DNA of 64,000 nt, from positions 1-64,000 of the forward strand of contig JAPLTF010000032.1 of NCBI GenBank assembly GCA_026398275.1. Direction: 5' to 3'. Below, in pieces: positions 60,297 to 64,000 of this stretch. The translations under genes were made by a program, and so were the position numbers. The first letter of the stretch is position 1; each line of letters opens with the position of its first letter. Below the pieces are notes generated by a model that worked only from the letters and a program-made list of their open reading frames with translations, was not told the origin of the DNA and did not search any database. Origin of the DNA: Verrucomicrobiota bacterium. Lineage in GTDB: Bacteria; Verrucomicrobiota; Verrucomicrobiia; Chthoniobacterales; Terrimicrobiaceae.

Positions 60297-61682
60297 ATGA
60301 GCACTTCAACAAATCCCAAACCTGTCCGTCCCATTGTCGCCATCGTGGGAGCGGGCTCCCATGTCTGGGGAAGACAAACCGCCTTGGATCTGCTCCTGCA
60401 TCCCGATTTCAGCGGTGCGGAAATCCGTTTGGTTGACATCGCACGGGAACGGCTCGACGTGGTTCACGAGTGGGTCGAATTTGCCCGTCGTCGCTCTGGC
60501 TCCACGTGCCGCGTCAGTTCCCATGCCGATTTGGCCGAAGGCTTGAAGGATGCATCGGCCTGCGTCACGGCGATATCCGTCGGGGGAGACCGTCTCTGGA
60601 TGTACGACGCCATGCACCCTCAACTGGACGGGATCTTCCAACCGGTCGGCGATACCACGGGACCGGGAGGAGCGATGCGTGCTCTGAGGCATGCTCCCGC
60701 AATGCGAAACATCGCGGAGACCCTGGCGCGGGTTGGCGCTCCAGATGCGGTGCTGTTGCAGGTCACGAATCCTCTAAATCCACTCACCGCGAGCATTGAT
60801 GATATCCCCGGCATCCGTGTCTTTGGGTTCTGTCACGGCTACTTCGATACCGAACTGAGTTTTGCCGTCATGCTTGGGCTTATTCCTGACCGCCCGCACA
60901 CTCCGGCGTGGTTCATCGACTGGCGGGAGGAATGCCCCGAAGTGCGGGTGGAGCTCGCAGGCAATAACCACTTCGTCTTTGTGGACAAGTTGCAGATCGG
61001 TGACCGCATCTACGGACAAAGCGAGCTTTCCGAGCTGACACCGCAGATTTTTGACGGCCCTTTTCGCGAAGCGGTGTGGTCGCGCTATGGCGGACTGGTC
61101 GGCAACAACCAGCGTCATCCGGTGGAGTTCCTCCCCGACTTTCTGACCGAGCGATGGGATTGGGGTAGAAAATGGGGAATGAACACGATGGCAGGAGAAA
61201 TCCACCCCGAACGCAAGACAACGCGGGAAAACCAGATGCTGCCCGCGCTGCGTTCCCAATTGAAGCAGGCCCAGGAGAATTTTGAGAGTACGGCTTCCTG
61301 GCACATTGCCGCCAGTCATGAACCGGTGGCGGATATCCTCGCGGCTTTTCACACTGGCAACCAACTGGACGTGCATTTGAATCTCCGAAATGGGGGTGCG
61401 ATTGAGGGGGTGCCTGATTCGGCACACGTGGAGTTATATTGCCGGATCGATCAAGGGAATGTGACTCGCCCCGAGGTTCGATTTCCCGAAAAGATCGCAT
61501 CGGAGATTTGCCGTGTCGCGCAGAGCCAAACACTTCTGGCGCAATGTTGCCGGAAGTTCGATGAGGATACCTTGGTTGAAGCAATGCTCCTTGATGCCCT
61601 GATGCCCAAAGACCCGGCTGTCATCCGGCGCTTGCTGCGGGAGATGATCTCTTTTCAGCGGGCGTGGATCTTCCCGGCATAA
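60297..61682 (+). CDS. GH4-family glycosidase (alpha-galactosidase/alpha-glucuronidase-like)
   Basis: A 461-residue NAD- and metal-dependent glycosidase. The Rossmann motif VAIVGAGSHVWG is at 14-25; LLQVTNPLNPLT (Asn158) and FGFCHGYF (Cys179, His180) are the metal-site motifs, and VELAGNNHFVF follows. These enzymes hydrolyse sugar (phospho)glycosides by an oxidation-elimination mechanism. The CHG form is closer to alpha-galactosidase, alpha-glucuronidase and alpha-galacturonidase than to phospho-beta-glucosidases, which would fit the uronate genes in this window. Confidence 0.88.
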   Translation: MSTSTNPKPVRPIVAIVGAGSHVWGRQTALDLLLHPDFSGAEIRLVDIARERLDVVHEWVEFARRRSGSTCRVSSHADLAEGLKDASACVTAISVGGDRLWMYDAMHPQLDGIFQPVGDTTGPGGAMRALRHAPAMRNIAETLARVGAPDAVLLQVTNPLNPLTASIDDIPGIRVFGFCHGYFDTELSFAVMLGLIPDRPHTPAWFIDWREECPEVRVELAGNNHFVFVDKLQIGDRIYGQSELSELTPQIFDGPFREAVWSRYGGLVGNNQRHPVEFLPDFLTERWDWGRKWGMNTMAGEIHPERKTTRENQMLPALRSQLKQAQENFESTASWHIAASHEPVADILAAFHTGNQLDVHLNLRNGGAIEGVPDSAHVELYCRIDQGNVTRPEVRFPEKIASEICRVAQSQTLLAQCCRKFDEDTLVEAMLLDALMPKDPAVIRRLLREMISFQRAWIFPA

Positions 61683-61693
61683 TCACTGCTGTC

Positions 61694-61712
61694 CAAAAAC
61701 ATTTGTTTTGGG
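61694..61712. terminator. Possible bidirectional terminator between convergent genes
   Basis: ccaaaa (61694-61699) and ttttgg (61707-61712) pair across a short loop, giving A/T-rich flanks on each side. It lies between the ends of the convergent GH4 and trehalase-like genes. The stem is weak. Confidence 0.35.
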
Positions 61713-61796
61713 CAAGGGCTCCTGATTTCATGGGGACTTGAGGCGAGCGGGGTGCGATTTCCGAGGATGAACCCTCCCTTCGAAACCGGACAGAGT

Positions 61797-63074
61797 TCAA
61801 AAAACCAGCCGGAAAGGGGCCTCGCCTCCGGGGAGAAAGTCGTGCATGATGTCTGCCAGGATGTTCCAAGAGGCAAAGTGATCCGCGTAGAGCCCCTCAC
61901 CGGTTTCCGCATCGAAATTTTCTCTCATGTAGCCGAATTGCTCGATACAGCCTGCAAGCACATTCTGGGTATCATCAGCCAGCGTCCGAGCTTCACTGGT
62001 GAAGCCGTAGCGCAGCAGTGCATGGAAGACGAACCAGTTTAGCGGTATCCAGACAGGACCCTGCCAGTTTGAATTGGTAAGTCTCCGGCGATCGCCTGAA
62101 CGGCTCGGATTTCCCCACCTGGCCTGGTTGTAAAATTCGCTGGCCTTGGAAAGGCTGCGGATGCCGAAAGGGCTGCGAAAGTGCTCGGGAGACAGCACAT
62201 AACTCCGGATCATCCGCTCCGCCCGGTCGCTGGGAGCGATGCCGGCATAGAGGGGCATCAAGGCTGGGGAGCTCAGGTAGGCAAAGCGTCCGACATCAGA
62301 CGACAGGGAACCGACATCTCCGTCCAGCGTGGAGCTGTGGGAAATTTGACACTGTCCGGTTTGCAGGTTGTGGGCTCCGTAGCTTTCGAGTTCGTCGTCC
62401 CACAACCATTGGTTGATAGCGTCTTTGAGCACGTCGGCACGCTGAAGAAACTCTCGCTGCTTTTCCGTCTCGCCGATGGCCCCGGCCAGGAAACTCATGG
62501 AGCGGAGTTCGAGATACAGCGACGAGTTCAGTTCAGGAGAAAGGATGGAGTCCGGATCGGAACAAGTGGAGAGAACGATCTCGTTGTCGTAGGTATGGTA
62601 GGCCTCTCTCCACCGAAAAAGTCCGTGCGGAGCTGCGTGCCTTGCGGTCCAGTGCTCCAGATACAGTTCCAGTTTGGAAAATACTTCGGCGGTCCATGCC
62701 TTGTCCCCGGTGAGATCCAGGTGGGTGGCTGCGTTCTGCGCAAGCCAGGGCCCGGCGTGCCATGGACCGACCTGACCAATGCCTCCGGTTGAGATATTGA
62801 TAATTGAAGGGATGAATCCCGTCGGAGTCTGGCAGGTGAGCATGTTGCCAAGGAACCACTTCATCTGGTCCGGTTCGCCACCCGCCGCGAAGCGCAGGCT
62901 CATGTGGTGGTTGTCCCAGCAATAAATGTAGCCCGCGTAATGTTGCCCATAGCCCACGCCCAGCGTGGGGTAGGGGAGTTTTCCCTGCTGGGGGTGAACG
63001 AGTTTCGGAAGAATCGACCGGATATGGTCGCTTACCATCGCATGGTTCGAGTTATTTTTTGCTGAGGGATTCAT
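61797..63074 (-). CDS. Trehalase/MGH1-like (alpha/alpha)6 glycoside hydrolase
   Basis: A 425-residue protein with the six-hairpin layout of GH37/GH63-type hydrolases: YIYCWDNHHMSLRFA near the N terminus, GIGQVGPWHAGPWLAQNAAT, GLFRWREAYHTYDNEIVLST, NSNWQGPVWIPLNWFVFHAL with the usual WRGPxW-like motif, and ENFDAETGEGLYADHFASWN. WDNHH and DNEIVL contain likely acid/base residues. No signal peptide. Substrate could be trehalose, mannosylglycerate or another glycoside. A near-identical copy lies immediately upstream. Confidence 0.82.
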   Translation of the reverse strand: MNPSAKNNSNHAMVSDHIRSILPKLVHPQQGKLPYPTLGVGYGQHYAGYIYCWDNHHMSLRFAAGGEPDQMKWFLGNMLTCQTPTGFIPSIINISTGGIGQVGPWHAGPWLAQNAATHLDLTGDKAWTAEVFSKLELYLEHWTARHAAPHGLFRWREAYHTYDNEIVLSTCSDPDSILSPELNSSLYLELRSMSFLAGAIGETEKQREFLQRADVLKDAINQWLWDDELESYGAHNLQTGQCQISHSSTLDGDVGSLSSDVGRFAYLSSPALMPLYAGIAPSDRAERMIRSYVLSPEHFRSPFGIRSLSKASEFYNQARWGNPSRSGDRRRLTNSNWQGPVWIPLNWFVFHALLRYGFTSEARTLADDTQNVLAGCIEQFGYMRENFDAETGEGLYADHFASWNILADIMHDFLPGGEAPFRLVF

Positions 63075-63088
63075 GGATATCGTGGATG

Positions 63089-63098
63089 AATGATCATT
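63089..63098. promoter_or_regulatory. Palindrome upstream of the trehalase-like gene
   Basis: aatgatcatt is a perfect 10-bp palindrome 15 bases upstream of the start codon at 63074, in the only gap between the two tandem copies. It may be an operator. Confidence 0.35.
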
Positions 63099-63126
63099 GC
63101 TTGTGATAGGCGAAACCGGAGAGCCT

Positions 63127-64000
63127 TCAAAAAATCAGGCGGAAGGGAGCTTTTCTGCCGGGGAGAAAGTCGTGCATGATGTCTGCCAGAATGTTCCAAG
63201 AGGCAAAGTGATCGGCGTAAAGCCCCTCACCGGTTTCGGCATGAAAATTTTCCCGCATATAGCCGAATTGCCCGATGCAGCCTGCAAGCACTTTTTGAGT
63301 GTCATCTGCCAGCGACTCGGCCTCACTCTTGAATCCATAGTGCAGCAGCGCGTGGAAAACGAACCAGCTCAGTGGTATCCAGACCGGACCTTGACAGCTT
63401 GAATTGGTGAGCCTCCGGCGATCCCCTGAACGGGCCGGATTTCCCCACCGGGCCTGGTTATAAAACTCGCTGGCCTTGGAAAGGCTGCGGATGCCAAAGG
63501 GGCTGCGAAAGTGCTCGGGAGACAATACATAATTCTGGATCATCCGCTCCGCACGGTCGCTGGGAGCGATGCCGGCATAGAGAGGCATGAAGGCCGGGGA
63601 GCTCAGGTAAGCAAAGCGCCCGACATCGGACGACAGGGAACCGGCATCTCCGTCCAGCGTGGAGCTGTAGGAAATTTGACACCGTCCGGTCAGCAAGTTG
63701 TGGGCGCCGTAGCTTCCGATGGTTTCGTCCCACAACCAGTGGTTGATGGCAGCTTTGAGCGCGTCGGCGCGCTCGAGATAGACTCGCTGCTTATCCGTCT
63801 CGCCGATTGCCCCGGCCAGGAATCCGATGGAGCGGAGTTCGAGAAATAGCAACGAGTTCAGGTCGGGGGGAAGGATGGAGTCCGGATCGTGGCAGGTGGA
63901 AAGGACAATCTCGTTGTCGAAGGGATGATGTGCTTCTCTCCAGCGGAAGAGGCCGTAAGGAGCGGCGTGCTTCGCGGTCCAATGCTCCAGATAAAGCTCC
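63127..64000 (-). CDS. Second trehalase/MGH1-like hydrolase, cut by the window edge
   Basis: The leftward frame is open to the end of the window, so only the C-terminal ~290 residues are seen. They are nearly identical to the protein at 61797-63074, with the same GLFRWREA, DNEIVLST and GEGLYADHFASWNILADIMH motifs and the same C terminus (APFRLIF against APFRLVF). Ser-Cys replaces Asn-Trp in the NSNWQGPVW motif (here NSSCQGPVW), which may affect the active site. Tandem duplicate with a period of about 1.33 kb. Confidence 0.85.
   Translation of the reverse strand, partial: ELYLEHWTAKHAAPYGLFRWREAHHPFDNEIVLSTCHDPDSILPPDLNSLLFLELRSIGFLAGAIGETDKQRVYLERADALKAAINHWLWDETIGSYGAHNLLTGRCQISYSSTLDGDAGSLSSDVGRFAYLSSPAFMPLYAGIAPSDRAERMIQNYVLSPEHFRSPFGIRSLSKASEFYNQARWGNPARSGDRRRLTNSSCQGPVWIPLSWFVFHALLHYGFKSEAESLADDTQKVLAGCIGQFGYMRENFHAETGEGLYADHFASWNILADIMHDFLPGRKAPFRLIF

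Noticed and set aside
61752-62792. Plus-strand frames opposite the trehalase-like gene
   Set aside because: They mirror the codon structure of the real gene and recur in the second copy as expected for shadows.

Overview
The window looks like chromosomal DNA of a polysaccharide-degrading member of the Verrucomicrobiota, probably close to Chthoniobacter or Terrimicrobium. The evidence is three adjacent genes of the Verru_Chthon prepilin-like cassette type (41920-43878), a PEP-CTERM protein with autotransporter-type beta-strand repeats (39697-41670), GC-rich DNA with AT-rich promoter regions, weak Shine-Dalgarno sites, and many glycoside hydrolases beside AraC, LacI and DeoR regulators. No rRNA, complete tRNA, CRISPR array or intact insertion sequence is visible.

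Layout. 1-3450 is an accessory edge: three structured inverted repeats, an XRE regulator with a broken partner, a RelE/ParE-type toxin-antitoxin pair and a tyrosine recombinase next to a tRNA-like T-arm. From 21037 down to 3942 all genes read leftward with 4-base ATGA overlaps or short gaps. They run: DeoR regulator, class III aminotransferase, glutamate dehydrogenase, Gfo/Idh/MocA dehydrogenase, amidohydrolase, alanine dehydrogenase, nagB-like pseudogene, SDR, CoA-transferase, thiolase, ceramidase-like hydrolase, FGGY kinase, collapsed nagB, uxaA, uxaB and nagA pseudogene. An intact nagB diverges from the DeoR gene. A second leftward unit (LacI regulator, nagB, uxaE) lies at 22041-25012. 25073-29404 is a gene graveyard around an intact PHP phosphatase and MFS transporter. 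29630-38889 holds a DegT aminotransferase, a xylose isomerase-like enzyme, AraC genes, broken ceramidase-like and alanine dehydrogenase copies, and two D-threonine aldolase-like enzymes around a TRIC channel. 39016-43878 is surface or secretion related. 44184-59010 is a glycan-degradation block: RhaM, a GH20-like protein with a CBM9-like domain, GH95, a double SGNH protein, a DUF4838 protein, a polysaccharide deacetylase-like protein, secreted proteins and a ceramidase-like protein. 59358-64000 holds an AraC/GH4 divergent pair and a tandemly duplicated trehalase-like (alpha/alpha)6 hydrolase.

How the genes could work together (inference). Secreted hydrolases release fucose-, rhamnose-, uronate- and amino-sugar-containing units. 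UxaE, UxaB, UxaA and the FGGY kinase feed uronates toward 2-keto-3-deoxygluconate. NagB proteins deaminate amino sugar phosphates, and the ammonia and amino acids pass through alanine and glutamate dehydrogenases and aminotransferases.

The most unusual property is the number of collapsed paralogues. nagA, nagB, a nagB-like gene, alanine dehydrogenase, a ceramidase-like gene, a Gfo/Idh/MocA gene and hipA each keep their two ends but have lost the middle, sometimes at junctions with a few bases of microhomology, often with an intact paralogue elsewhere in the window. No intact nagA remains here although two intact nagB genes do.
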